Shown here: piece after piece, positions 9,355-17,260 of the stretch
Layout of the letters: every line of letters begins with the position of its first letter
Position numbering within the stretch: position 1 is the stretch's first letter
Source of the DNA: an uncultured Acetatifactor sp.
Lineage (GTDB): Bacteria > Bacillota > Clostridia > Lachnospirales > Lachnospiraceae
Assembly: GCA_910586835.1 (NCBI GenBank)
Contig: CAJUJU010000024.1
Coordinates: 1 to 50,731, forward strand
DNA: 50,731 nucleotides
Reading direction: 5' to 3'
The notes under the pieces: generated by a model
The model's database searches: none
Seen by the model: only the letters and a program-made list of their open reading frames with translations
What the model was told of the DNA's origin: nothing
Translations under genes and position numbers: made by a program

Positions 9355-10248
9355 ATGCTAAAAAAAGTGTTAGTAACAGGATTAATGTTTACGGTCATGG
9401 TGGTTGCGGCAGCATGTGGCAAGGAACCGGAAAGGGATTCTGAGGGTGCATCAAATACGCCTGTATGGTCTTCAGAAGTAGAAGCGCAGCCGGAAGAGGA
9501 AACAAAGGCTTCAACGGCAGGGGATTCCCAGCCGACTGAAGAAGCGAAGGAAGAGACAGTCTGTTCCTATATTTTCTCGGATATGCCGATAGCGGCATTT
9601 GAGATAACGGGATTGGGTGTTGGCCTTGATGTACCTGTTCGCAATGAACCTATTATCTTTGATGAAAATGACAGTGAAGTTTTGCCGCTTGTTCAGCTGA
9701 CGCCAGGCGAAAACACGTTTGTTCTGTACTGTTTTTCCGGAGGGTCTGACAGCGATGAGGGCTGGCGCTATGGAATATCACGGGCCAGAGTCTATTCTCC
9801 GTCAGGAAGCAGCCAGTGGGAAGCAAATTGTTATATTGTCTCTCCGGACGGCCTTTCAAAAGAATTTGTCCCCGAAGGTTGGGCGTGGATGGAGAAATTT
9901 TATGGGAAATTTAGTGAACAAAATGCTGGAAGTCAGGAGATTGTGAGTGATGGTCTTATTGTGAATGTGGATGAGACGTGTAACGGACAGTTTGAGAGCC
10001 TGATTGACCCCTGGGGTCATTATATTAGGTTTTCGGAGATTTTCCATAGCGAAGCATCCCGGTCCGACGTTATACATGTTGTTGAAGCTGTAACATGGAC
10101 GGGCGGAGATGATTATGAGGTTGAAGAGAATGTGGTTTCAGCGATGGTGGCTGCCTTTGAAGAACGGGGAGCGACTGTTCAGGAGGTATCCGTGGAAGAA
10201 GCACTTGCAAAGGACAATATAATTGTTTCCGAAGAAGGTGCGGAATAG
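9355..10248 (+). CDS. Putative lipoprotein, unknown function
   Basis: The ATG at 9355 follows GGGAGGAAAG. The 297-residue product has a lipoprotein signal peptide with lipobox AAAC (Cys 21), then a short Glu/Thr/Pro-rich linker to about residue 68. A globular domain of about 230 residues follows. It lacks the TEKP repeats and the Cys-x-x-Cys-Gly motifs of its two neighbours. I do not recognise the domain; it is rich in beta-prone stretches and acidic residues. Its place between two related lipoproteins suggests a shared surface function. The 218 bp upstream hold no clear promoter or RNA motif, so it may be co-transcribed from the G10 promoter. Confidence 0.8.
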   Translation: MLKKVLVTGLMFTVMVVAAACGKEPERDSEGASNTPVWSSEVEAQPEEETKASTAGDSQPTEEAKEETVCSYIFSDMPIAAFEITGLGVGLDVPVRNEPIIFDENDSEVLPLVQLTPGENTFVLYCFSGGSDSDEGWRYGISRARVYSPSGSSQWEANCYIVSPDGLSKEFVPEGWAWMEKFYGKFSEQNAGSQEIVSDGLIVNVDETCNGQFESLIDPWGHYIRFSEIFHSEASRSDVIHVVEAVTWTGGDDYEVEENVVSAMVAAFEERGATVQEVSVEEALAKDNIIVSEEGAE

Positions 10249-10282
10249 AAAAGCATATTACTTAAGAAAGAGGATGATATCA

Positions 10283-11317
10283 ATGAAAAAAGAGGATATT
10301 AAGAGATTATCTGCCGCGACAATGCTGCTTGTCATGCTTCTGGTGTCCCTGTCAGCCTGTGGGAACCAGCCCGGTGCACATGTGGATGACGCTGTTTCGG
10401 ACAGTCAGGTTGCCTTGAAAACGGACTCGGTGGATACTGCTTCAAGTACAGAAAGTGTGGGGGATGAAGAGACCGCTGCGGAGCCGACGACGGAAGAGGC
10501 TTTATCTGAAGCAGCAGAGTCTTCCGGCACGGTAGAGTCTTCCACCATAGCAGAGCCTTCTGTCACAGAAAAGCCTTCCGCTACAGAAAAGCCTTCTGCC
10601 ACGGCAAGGCCCACTGTTACGGCAGAGCCCAAGGCGACGGAAAAACCTGCGGCAACGGAAAAACCTGCGGCAACGGAAAAACCTGCGGCAACGGAAAAAC
10701 CCGCTGCAACAGAAAAACCTGTTGCTCCGGAAGAGCCTGCTCCCACGGAAAAGCCTGCTGCAACGGAAACTCCTGTCCCTACCCCGGCGGCGCCAACCCC
10801 TACACAGCCCCCTGCGTCTGACTCTGCCGCCCCCACCCCCGACGCATCTCCAGTCTGCAGTCATGACATTGTAATGAGGCAAATGGATGAGATATACCCT
10901 GAGAGGTGTGCGGGCAGGAGCCGGGTGGTGAATATATGTACCAAGTGCGGAGAGATCACGGAGACCCTGTCCGATACGGGTGTCGTTGAGACACATGCGT
11001 TTGGCAGTCCCACATGGGTAACATATCCCACCTGCACTACCCCTGGCGAGCAGTACCATATTTGTGCCACCTGCGGCAAAGAAGAAGACCATTACTTCAT
11101 TCCTGCTGACGGTGTAAGCCACAATTATGTGAAGAGTGGAGAGACCGTACTGGAGGCCGGCAACTGCGGCACGGAGTCCATACTGTCCGTGACATATACT
11201 TGTACAATCTGCGGCAGCAGCGAGACAAAAACGGAGCTTGGCAGCGTGAATGGCAGTATTCATTATGACTATGATGGCGATGGGGTCTGCAACGGATGCG
11301 AAGCCGACTGCGGATAG
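10283..11317 (+). CDS. Lipoprotein with TEKPAA repeats and three Cys-x-x-Cys-Gly motifs
   Basis: The ATG at 10283 was chosen over the in-frame ATG at 10274 because AGAAAGAGG lies at ideal distance. The 344-residue protein has a lipoprotein signal (lipobox LSAC). A long Thr/Glu/Pro/Ala linker follows at about residues 60-190, with perfect 6-residue repeats TEKPAA. The C-terminal 150 residues carry three CxxCG motifs (CTKCG, CATCG, CTICG) spaced about 45-60 residues apart. It ends in a DYDGDGVC segment that looks like a calcium-binding loop. Architecture is shared with the lipoprotein at 8258, although the end domains differ. Function unknown; cell-surface location is inferred. Confidence 0.85.
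   Translation: MKKEDIKRLSAATMLLVMLLVSLSACGNQPGAHVDDAVSDSQVALKTDSVDTASSTESVGDEETAAEPTTEEALSEAAESSGTVESSTIAEPSVTEKPSATEKPSATARPTVTAEPKATEKPAATEKPAATEKPAATEKPAATEKPVAPEEPAPTEKPAATETPVPTPAAPTPTQPPASDSAAPTPDASPVCSHDIVMRQMDEIYPERCAGRSRVVNICTKCGEITETLSDTGVVETHAFGSPTWVTYPTCTTPGEQYHICATCGKEEDHYFIPADGVSHNYVKSGETVLEAGNCGTESILSVTYTCTICGSSETKTELGSVNGSIHYDYDGDGVCNGCEADCG
10634..10723 (+). repeat. 18-bp in-frame tandem repeat (5 units)
   Basis: Five adjacent 18-bp units of the form GCAACGGAAAAACCTGCG encode the TEKPAA motif. The middle units are identical and the outer ones diverge at wobble positions, so copy number changes are likely recent and keep frame. Confidence 0.9.
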
Positions 11318-11347
11318 TCTGCCGAGTCTGTTATGAAAAAATAATTC

Positions 11348-11376
11348 TTGCAATGTGCAAAAGAGTGTGGTAACAT
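11348..11376 (+). promoter_or_regulatory. Probable promoter of the T-box/aspS operon
   Basis: TTGCAA (11348-11353) and TAACAT (11371-11376) are 17 bp apart and lie upstream of the T-box leader. The match is moderate; another A/T-rich -10-like site TACAAT is present at 11412. Confidence 0.45.
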
Positions 11377-11439
11377 AACTGCCATATAAGAAGTGAGCAG
11401 GCTTACTTTTATACAATGATTTTTTATAAGCCATAATGC

Positions 11440-11712
11440 ATTGAAGGAGACTCTTATCGGGAAAAGCAACAGGAAGACGGCGTCACCGACTGAAAGCGCT
11501 GTCAGTGGGAACCGGTAATGGGAACGCTCCGGAGCAGACTGTCTGAGCAGAGCGCTCTGTTAGGGCAGGACGTGAGTTGCGCGTTAAGCACGAAGAGAGG
11601 GCCGCCGGTGAATGCCTTTGTTGGAAGGTACGGCTGTCAATGCGGGTGGTACCGCGGATATGATGTTTATATTCGTCCCGGAATGCAGGAAACTGTATTC
11701 CGGGACTTTTTT
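11440..11712 (+). ncRNA. T-box riboswitch leader
   Basis: The conserved T-box GGGTGGTACCGCG is at 11644-11656. It is followed by an intrinsic terminator (10-bp stem GTCCCGGAAT/ATTCCGGGAC, 11675-11706, then T6). The long structured stretch upstream is stem I and linker. Uncharged tRNA would stabilise the antiterminator and allow aspS-gatCAB transcription. I could not fold stem I confidently enough to name the specifier codon. The variable base of the UGGN bulge is T (11650), which pairs best with a tRNA having A73. Confidence 0.9.
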
Positions 11713-11843
11713 GCGCGAGCAGAGAGGAAAATGCCGTGCTTGCACGAGCATTTGACGAACGCCGCGACATTGAGGCGAAGCCGAAACTGCGCGAGCAGAG
11801 AGGAAAATGCCGTGCTTGCACGAGCATTTGACGAACGCCGCGA
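11713..11843 (+). repeat. 76-bp repeat, locus 1 (one full and one partial unit)
   Basis: The unit begins GCGCGAGCAGAGAGGAAAAT directly after the T-box terminator T-run and repeats at 11789, exactly 76 bp later. Each unit holds a hairpin (AAATGC-CGTGC against GCACG-A-GCATTT) and ends near GACGAACGCCGCGA. The same unit with the same period occurs at 23029. It lies between a riboregulator terminator and the ribosome-binding site of aspS, so it would be in the mRNA leader. Confidence 0.9.
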
Positions 11844-11888
11844 AGGACTGGCAGAGGAGTCAGAGTCATGAAAGGAGGATATTTTACC

Positions 11889-13640
11889 ATGGAAATGAAA
11901 AACTGCTACAGAGACATTACGGTAAAGGAAATGAATGAGCAGCATATCGGTACAACGCTGCGTGTGGCCGGGTGGGTGGAAAACATTCGGGATCATGGAG
12001 GAGTGTCCTTCGTGGATCTGCGGGATATGTACGGTGTGCTGCAGGTGGTACTTCGCCGGGAAGGACTATTGCGGGGACTGACCAGAGAGACCTGTATCTC
12101 GGTGCTGGGTATGGTGGAAAAACGGGATGAGGATACCTATAATCCCAGAATTCCTACCGGAACCATCGAGCTTGATGCAAGAGAGATCCGGATATTGGGA
12201 AAGGTGTACCAGCAGCTGCCCTTTGAGATCATGACATCCAAAGAGACCAGGGAGGAGCTTCGGCTGAAATATCGTTATCTGGATCTGAGAAATGCAAAGG
12301 TGCGGGACAACATTCTGTTCCGCGCCCGGGTCATCGACTTTCTGAGACGGAAGATGACGGAGCTGGGGTTTGTGGAGATTCAGACGCCGATTCTGTGTGC
12401 GTCTTCCCCGGAGGGAGCGCGGGATTATATTGTACCCTCCAGAAGATACAAGGGAAAGTTTTATGCGCTGCCCCAGGCGCCTCAGCAGTATAAACAGCTT
12501 CTGATGGCGTCGGGAATCGACAGATATTTTCAGGTCGCCCCCTGTTTTCGGGATGAGGACGCCAGGGCAGACCGCTCTCCGGGAGAGTTTTACCAACTGG
12601 ATTTTGAAATGAGCTTTGCCACTCAGGAGGATGTGTTCCGGGTGGGAGAAGAGGTGCTTTCCGCAGCTTTTGAGGAATTCGCTCCCCGGGGTGCGGAAGT
12701 GACGAAGGCGCCCTGGCCTGTATTCAGTTACCGGCAGGCCATGCTGGAGTTTGGCACTGATAAGCCGGATTTGCGCAACCCGCTGAGAATTCTGGATCTG
12801 ACAGCCTTTTTCCAGAAATGCAGTTTTAAGCCTTTTCAGGGCAGAACCGTCCGGGCGCTGAAGGTACATGCGGAGATGAGCAAGGGATTTCACGAAAAAC
12901 TGCTTGCTTTCGCCATGGGGCTTGGCATGGGTGGGCTGGGTTATCTGGAGGTGACAGAGGATCTGTCCTGTAAGGGCCCCATTGACAAATTCATTCCGGA
13001 AGAGTTGAAGGAAGAGCTGCACAGATTGGCGGGGCTGGAGCCGGGGGACACGATCTTTTTTGTGGCAGATAAAGAAGACAAGGCGTGTTATTATGCGGGA
13101 AAGCTTCGGGATGAGCTGGGGGATAAGCTGGGGCTGACAGAGAAAAATGCTTTCCGGTTCTGTTATGTGAACGATTTTCCTATGTATGAACGGGATCCGG
13201 AGACAAAGCAGCTGTGTTTTACCCACAACCCCTTTTCCATGCCGCAGGGAGGGCTGGAGGCGTTGGAGACAAAGGATCCGCTGGAGGTTCTTGCCTTTCA
13301 ATATGATATTGTCTGCAACGGCGTGGAGCTGTCTTCCGGAGCGGTGCGGAACCATGACAGGGAAATTATGACGAAAGCGTTTGCGCTGGCAGGGTATGAT
13401 GAGGATGTGTTGAGGACGAAATTCGGAGCGCTTTATCAGGCATTTCAGTTTGGCGCGCCGCCCCATGCGGGAATGGCACCGGGTATAGACCGTATGCTGA
13501 TGCTTCTGAAGGGAGAGGACAACATTCGTGAAGTCATTGCTTTTCCCATGAGCGGTTCGGCGCAGGATCTGATGTGCGACGCGCCGGGAGAAGTTACGGA
13601 GCAGCAGCTGCGGGAGGTGCATATCAGAGTGCGGGACTGA
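11889..13640 (+). CDS. aspS: Aspartyl-tRNA synthetase, probably non-discriminating
   Basis: The ATG at 11889 has AAAGGAGG ten bases upstream; an earlier in-frame ATG at 11868 would put the ribosome site inside the gene. At 583 residues it has the bacterial AspRS plan: OB-fold anticodon domain, class II core (FRDEDARADRSPGEFYQLD is motif 2; GMAPGIDRMLMLL is motif 3) and the GAD insertion between. The anticodon domain has H36 in IRDHGGV. A His here is reported in non-discriminating AspRSs, which also charge tRNA-Asn, while many Asp-only enzymes have Leu. The adjacent gatCAB, which amidates Asp-tRNA-Asn, fits that reading. The T-box leader controls it. Confidence 0.96.
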   Translation: MEMKNCYRDITVKEMNEQHIGTTLRVAGWVENIRDHGGVSFVDLRDMYGVLQVVLRREGLLRGLTRETCISVLGMVEKRDEDTYNPRIPTGTIELDAREIRILGKVYQQLPFEIMTSKETREELRLKYRYLDLRNAKVRDNILFRARVIDFLRRKMTELGFVEIQTPILCASSPEGARDYIVPSRRYKGKFYALPQAPQQYKQLLMASGIDRYFQVAPCFRDEDARADRSPGEFYQLDFEMSFATQEDVFRVGEEVLSAAFEEFAPRGAEVTKAPWPVFSYRQAMLEFGTDKPDLRNPLRILDLTAFFQKCSFKPFQGRTVRALKVHAEMSKGFHEKLLAFAMGLGMGGLGYLEVTEDLSCKGPIDKFIPEELKEELHRLAGLEPGDTIFFVADKEDKACYYAGKLRDELGDKLGLTEKNAFRFCYVNDFPMYERDPETKQLCFTHNPFSMPQGGLEALETKDPLEVLAFQYDIVCNGVELSSGAVRNHDREIMTKAFALAGYDEDVLRTKFGALYQAFQFGAPPHAGMAPGIDRMLMLLKGEDNIREVIAFPMSGSAQDLMCDAPGEVTEQQLREVHIRVRD

Positions 13641-13705
13641 AGCTGTGTGTCGAAGTTCCTGCTGTTTGGATTTGAGAGCGCAATGGGGCGCGGACAGGAG
13701 TAAAA

Positions 13706-13996
13706 ATGGCTGACAGAATAAGCAATGAGACGATAGAATATGTGGGTATGCTGGCTAAGCTGGAGCTTTCCCGGGAGGAAAAGGAAGCGGCAGGGAGAGA
13801 CATGGGGCGGATGCTGGAGTATATTGATAAGCTGAAGGAGCTGGATACCGAAGGGGTGGAGCCCATGCCGCATCTTTTTCCGGAAAGTAATGTATTCCGG
13901 GAGGATATAGTTGCCAACGGGGATGACAGCGAGGAGATTCTGCGGAATGCACCGGAACAGAGGGACGGCATGTTTGTGGTGCCGCGCACGTTTTAG
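13706..13996 (+). CDS. gatC: Asp/Glu-tRNA amidotransferase subunit C
   Basis: The 96-residue protein matches GatC in length and in the VGMLAKLELSREE and EGVEPMPH segments. GatC wraps around and stabilises GatA against GatB and is needed for assembly. It is encoded 65 bp after aspS. The end (REDIVAN...RNAPEQRDGMFVVPRTF, shortened here) is the typical C-terminal strap. Confidence 0.95.
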   Translation: MADRISNETIEYVGMLAKLELSREEKEAAGRDMGRMLEYIDKLKELDTEGVEPMPHLFPESNVFREDIVANGDDSEEILRNAPEQRDGMFVVPRTF

Positions 13997-14025
13997 AGCG
14001 GGAGAAATATAAGAGGAAGAACCTT

Positions 14026-14150
14026 CGGACAGGCGGAGTCCGGGAAGGAGAAAAGTGGCTCGGGTAAGTGGAGGCCGGTTGGAAAAAGCGGACCGGACAG
14101 GCGGAGTCCGAGCAGAAGAAAAGCAGGTCGGGTAAGCGGAAGTCCGGCGA
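14026..14150 (+). repeat. 68-bp direct repeat in the gatC-gatA spacer
   Basis: The 285-bp spacer between gatC and gatA holds two imperfect copies, 14026 and 14094, both opening CGGACAGGCGGAGTCCG (itself a small hairpin) and ending in TCGGGTAAG(T/C)GGA. A weaker third part follows. No convincing gene is present; a basic 114-residue open frame here lacks any recognisable domain. A further hairpin AACCGG/CCGGTT lies at about 14220-14245. Confidence 0.75.
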
Positions 14151-14281
14151 AAGAAAAGCGGTCTGCAAACCGGAAGCCGTGCGGAAGGCGCCTGGCTGGA
14201 GAGCGAAAGGGAAATTGACGGAACCGGTTCGAAAAAGCCGGTTAAAAAGGCAGAATAAAAGCGAGAGACAGGAGGTCAGAA

Positions 14282-15730
14282 ATGGAAAAAACGCAGATCC
14301 TGCAGCTGAGCGCAGTGGAGCTGGGCAGGGCCATCCGGGAGGGCCGCACCACGGCGGTGGAGGCCACGGAGGCAGTGCTGGAGCAGATAGAGAAAACGGA
14401 AGAACAGTATAACTGTTATATTACCGTGGCAAGGGAGCGCGCGCTGGAGCAGGCGGCACAGGTGCAGGGGAAAATAGAATCCGGAGAGCTTACCGGCCCT
14501 CTGGCCGGAGTTCCTGCGGCGGTGAAGGACAACATGTGTACGGAAGGGATTCCCACTACCTGCGCTTCCCGGATGCTGGAGGGATTTGTCCCGGGGTATA
14601 CCTGTGAGGCGGTGCGAAGGCTGGAGCAGGCCGGGGTGATTTTGGTCGGGAAAACAAACATGGATGAGTTTGCCATGGGTTCTACCACGGAGACCTCGGC
14701 CTTCGGAGTTACGAGAAATCCGCACAATCCCCGGCATGTGCCGGGGGGCTCCTCCGGCGGTTCCGCGGCGGCGGTGGCGGCGGGGGAATGCTTCTTTGCG
14801 CTGGGTTCGGATACGGGCGGTTCCATCCGGCAGCCGGCATCCCACTGCGGCGTGGTGGGCATGAAGCCCACCTATGGAACGGTTTCCAGGTACGGGCTGG
14901 TGGCTTACGGTTCGTCCCTGGATCAGATCGGGCCGTTGGGAAAGACGGTGGAGGACTGTGCCGCCGTACTGGAACTGATCGCTGCCCACGATGAGAAGGA
15001 TTCCACTTCTCTTTGCAGGCAGGATGTGGATTTTACCGCGGCCCTGAAGAGAGACGTGGAGGGGATGCGGATCGGCATTCCCCGGGATTATTTTGGGGAA
15101 GGGCTGGAGGAAGAAGTGGCCGCTGCCGTGCGATTCGCCGCGGAAGAACTGAGAATCTGCGGAGCCGTGGTGGAGGAGTTTGATTTGAGTCTGGTGGAGT
15201 ATGCCATTCCGGCCTATTATACTATTGCAGCCGCGGAGGCCAGCTCCAATCTGGAGCGCTTTGACGGTGTCAAATACGGATATCGGGCGAAGGATGCGGA
15301 GGGACTTCATCAGATGTACAGAAGGAGCCGGTCCGAAGGCTTCGGGCCCGAGGTAAAGCGGCGTATCATGCTGGGAAGCTTTGTCTTAAGCTCCGGCTAC
15401 TATGACGCCTATTATCTGAAGGCGCTGAAGGTGAAAGCATTGATTAAGAAAGCGTTTGACAGTGCCTTTGCAAGGTATGACTGTGTCCTGGGGCCGGTGG
15501 CGCCGACTACGGCTCCCAGGCTGGGCGAGAGCCTGACGGATTCACTTAGGATGTATCTGGGAGATATCTATACCATTTCCGTAAATCTGGCGGGATTGCC
15601 GGGCATCAGCCTGCCCTGCGGTACGGACAGCAGGGGCTTGCCCATAGGACTGCAGCTGATCGGAGACTGTTTTGCCGAAAAGAAGCTGCTGCAGGCGGCG
15701 TATACCTTTGAACAGAGCAGGGAGGGATGA
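14282..15730 (+). CDS. gatA: Asp/Glu-tRNA amidotransferase subunit A (glutaminase)
   Basis: GatA releases ammonia from glutamine and channels it to GatB. The amidase-signature triad is complete: K82 (AVKDN), S157 (GGSSGGSAAA) and nucleophile S181 (DTGGSIRQPA), with normal spacing. Length 482 is standard. An AGGAGGTC site precedes the ATG. The stop overlaps the ATG at 15727 in the next reading frame, which indicates coupling to gatB. Confidence 0.97.
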   Translation: MEKTQILQLSAVELGRAIREGRTTAVEATEAVLEQIEKTEEQYNCYITVARERALEQAAQVQGKIESGELTGPLAGVPAAVKDNMCTEGIPTTCASRMLEGFVPGYTCEAVRRLEQAGVILVGKTNMDEFAMGSTTETSAFGVTRNPHNPRHVPGGSSGGSAAAVAAGECFFALGSDTGGSIRQPASHCGVVGMKPTYGTVSRYGLVAYGSSLDQIGPLGKTVEDCAAVLELIAAHDEKDSTSLCRQDVDFTAALKRDVEGMRIGIPRDYFGEGLEEEVAAAVRFAAEELRICGAVVEEFDLSLVEYAIPAYYTIAAAEASSNLERFDGVKYGYRAKDAEGLHQMYRRSRSEGFGPEVKRRIMLGSFVLSSGYYDAYYLKALKVKALIKKAFDSAFARYDCVLGPVAPTTAPRLGESLTDSLRMYLGDIYTISVNLAGLPGISLPCGTDSRGLPIGLQLIGDCFAEKKLLQAAYTFEQSREG

Positions 15731-15732
15731 GC

Positions 15733-17163
15733 ATGAGGAAAGAATATGAGACAGTCATCGGGCTGGAGGTTCATGTGGAGCTTGCCACGCGTACGAAAAT
15801 TTTCTGCGGCTGTTCCACGGCCTTCGGCGGCAGACCCAATTCTCATACCTGTCCTGTCTGTACCGGTATGCCGGGGGCACTTCCCGTGCTGAACAGGAAA
15901 GTGCTGGAGCACGCCGTGGCGGTGGGGCTTGCCACCAACTGCCGGATTACCAGGTATTGCAGATTTGACCGGAAAAACTATTTTTATCCCGACAACCCGC
16001 AGAACTATCAGATCTCCCAGCTTTATCTTCCTGTCTGCCGCAATGGCTATGTGGAAATCGAGACCGGGGACGGCGGTAAGAGAGTGGGCATACACGAGAT
16101 TCACATGGAGGAGGATGCGGGAAAGCTGCTTCATGACGAGTGGCAGGGCTGTACGCTGGTGGATTACAACCGCTCCGGCGTGCCTTTGATCGAAATTGTG
16201 TCGGAGCCGGATATGCGCAGCGCGGAGGAAGTGATTGCCTATCTGGAGAAGCTGCGTCTGATTATTCAGTATCTGGGGGCCAGCGACTGCAAACTCCAGG
16301 AGGGCTCCATGCGCGCGGATGTCAATCTCTCTGTCAGAGAGGCGGGAACGGCGGAATTCGGAACCCGCACGGAGATGAAAAACCTGAACTCCTTCCGCTC
16401 CATTACCCGGGCGATAGAGGGAGAGAGGGAGCGCCAGATTGACTTGCTTGAGGCAGGAGAGAAGGTGGTTCAGGAAACTCGCCGCTGGGATGAGGCGAAG
16501 GAGGTCTCCTATTCCATGCGATCCAAGGAAGACGCCCAGGATTACCGCTATTTTCCGGATCCGGATCTGACGCCGGTGTGTATCAGCGAGGAATTTTTGG
16601 AGGAGATAAAAAGCAGACAGCCGGAGCTGCCTTCAGAGAAAAGAAAAAGGTATCGGGAACAGTTTGAGATTCCGGACTATGATATTCAGATCATAACGGG
16701 CTCCAAGCATCTGGCGGATCTCTTTGAGGCTACGGTGGAGTTGGGTGCACAGCCTAAGAAGGTATCCAACTGGCTCATGGGAGAGACGCTGCGGCTTTTA
16801 AAGGAAAAGGAACTGGATCCGGAGGAAATCCGCTTTTCGCCGGAGCATCTGGCGGCGCTCATCGCCCTGTCCGAGAGCCGGGCGATCAACTCCAATGCAG
16901 CCAAGCAGGTGTTTGAGGCCATGTTTGAAGAGGATGTGGATCCGGAGGCTTATGTGAAAGAAAAGGGACTCGGCATGGTCAGCGATGAAAACGCCCTGCG
17001 CGTGACAGTGGAGCAGGTTATCGCCGCCAATCCGCAGTCCGTGGAGGACTACCTGGGCGGTAAGGAGAGAGCGCTGGGCTTTCTGGTGGGGCAAACCATG
17101 AAGGCCATGAAGGGAAAGGCAGACCCGGCGGCAGCAGGCAGGCTGTTGAAGGAGCTGCTGTAA
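15733..17163 (+). CDS. gatB: Asp/Glu-tRNA amidotransferase subunit B
   Basis: GatB activates the side-chain carboxylate of misacylated Asp-tRNA-Asn or Glu-tRNA-Gln with ATP and amidates it. Diagnostic segments are ETVIGLEVHVEL, the zinc-ligand cysteines in FCGCS and CPVCTGMPGALPVLN, and the C-terminal tRNA-binding YqeY-like tail (GFLVGQTMKAMKGKADP). Two ATGs are possible: 15727, which overlaps the gatA stop but sits directly on the GGGAGG, and 15733, which has the better spacing and is used here. The gene ends before a terminator. Confidence 0.96.
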   Translation: MRKEYETVIGLEVHVELATRTKIFCGCSTAFGGRPNSHTCPVCTGMPGALPVLNRKVLEHAVAVGLATNCRITRYCRFDRKNYFYPDNPQNYQISQLYLPVCRNGYVEIETGDGGKRVGIHEIHMEEDAGKLLHDEWQGCTLVDYNRSGVPLIEIVSEPDMRSAEEVIAYLEKLRLIIQYLGASDCKLQEGSMRADVNLSVREAGTAEFGTRTEMKNLNSFRSITRAIEGERERQIDLLEAGEKVVQETRRWDEAKEVSYSMRSKEDAQDYRYFPDPDLTPVCISEEFLEEIKSRQPELPSEKRKRYREQFEIPDYDIQIITGSKHLADLFEATVELGAQPKKVSNWLMGETLRLLKEKELDPEEIRFSPEHLAALIALSESRAINSNAAKQVFEAMFEEDVDPEAYVKEKGLGMVSDENALRVTVEQVIAANPQSVEDYLGGKERALGFLVGQTMKAMKGKADPAAAGRLLKELL

Positions 17164-17183
17164 AGAATCGGATGCATTCTTTA

Positions 17184-17214
17184 CAGCGGGCCTGCCCGCT
17201 GCCCGTTTTATTTT
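17184..17214 (+). terminator. Intrinsic terminator of aspS-gatCAB
   Basis: An 8-bp GC-rich stem CAGCGGGC/GCCCGCTG with a 2-base loop is followed by CCCGTTTTATTTTATT. Confidence 0.8.
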
Positions 17215-17260
17215 ATTAGAAACTACGCCGTGACTGAAAGTGCCTCGAAGAGGAAAATGT

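Noticed and set aside
10634..10723. 18-bp repeats as regulatory iterons
   Set aside because: They are in frame within a coding linker and vary mainly at wobble positions, so they are protein repeats.
10405..10836. Minus-strand frame of AAGFSV-type repeats
   Set aside because: It is antisense to the TEKPAA repeat of the lipoprotein at 10283; no start signal or domain.
11713..11843. The 76-bp repeats as a CRISPR array
   Set aside because: Only two units, repeats adjoin without unique spacers, and no cas genes are nearby.
14068..14412. Basic 114-residue frame in the gatC-gatA spacer
   Set aside because: It is composed of spacer repeats and then runs out of frame into gatA; no ribosome site or domain.
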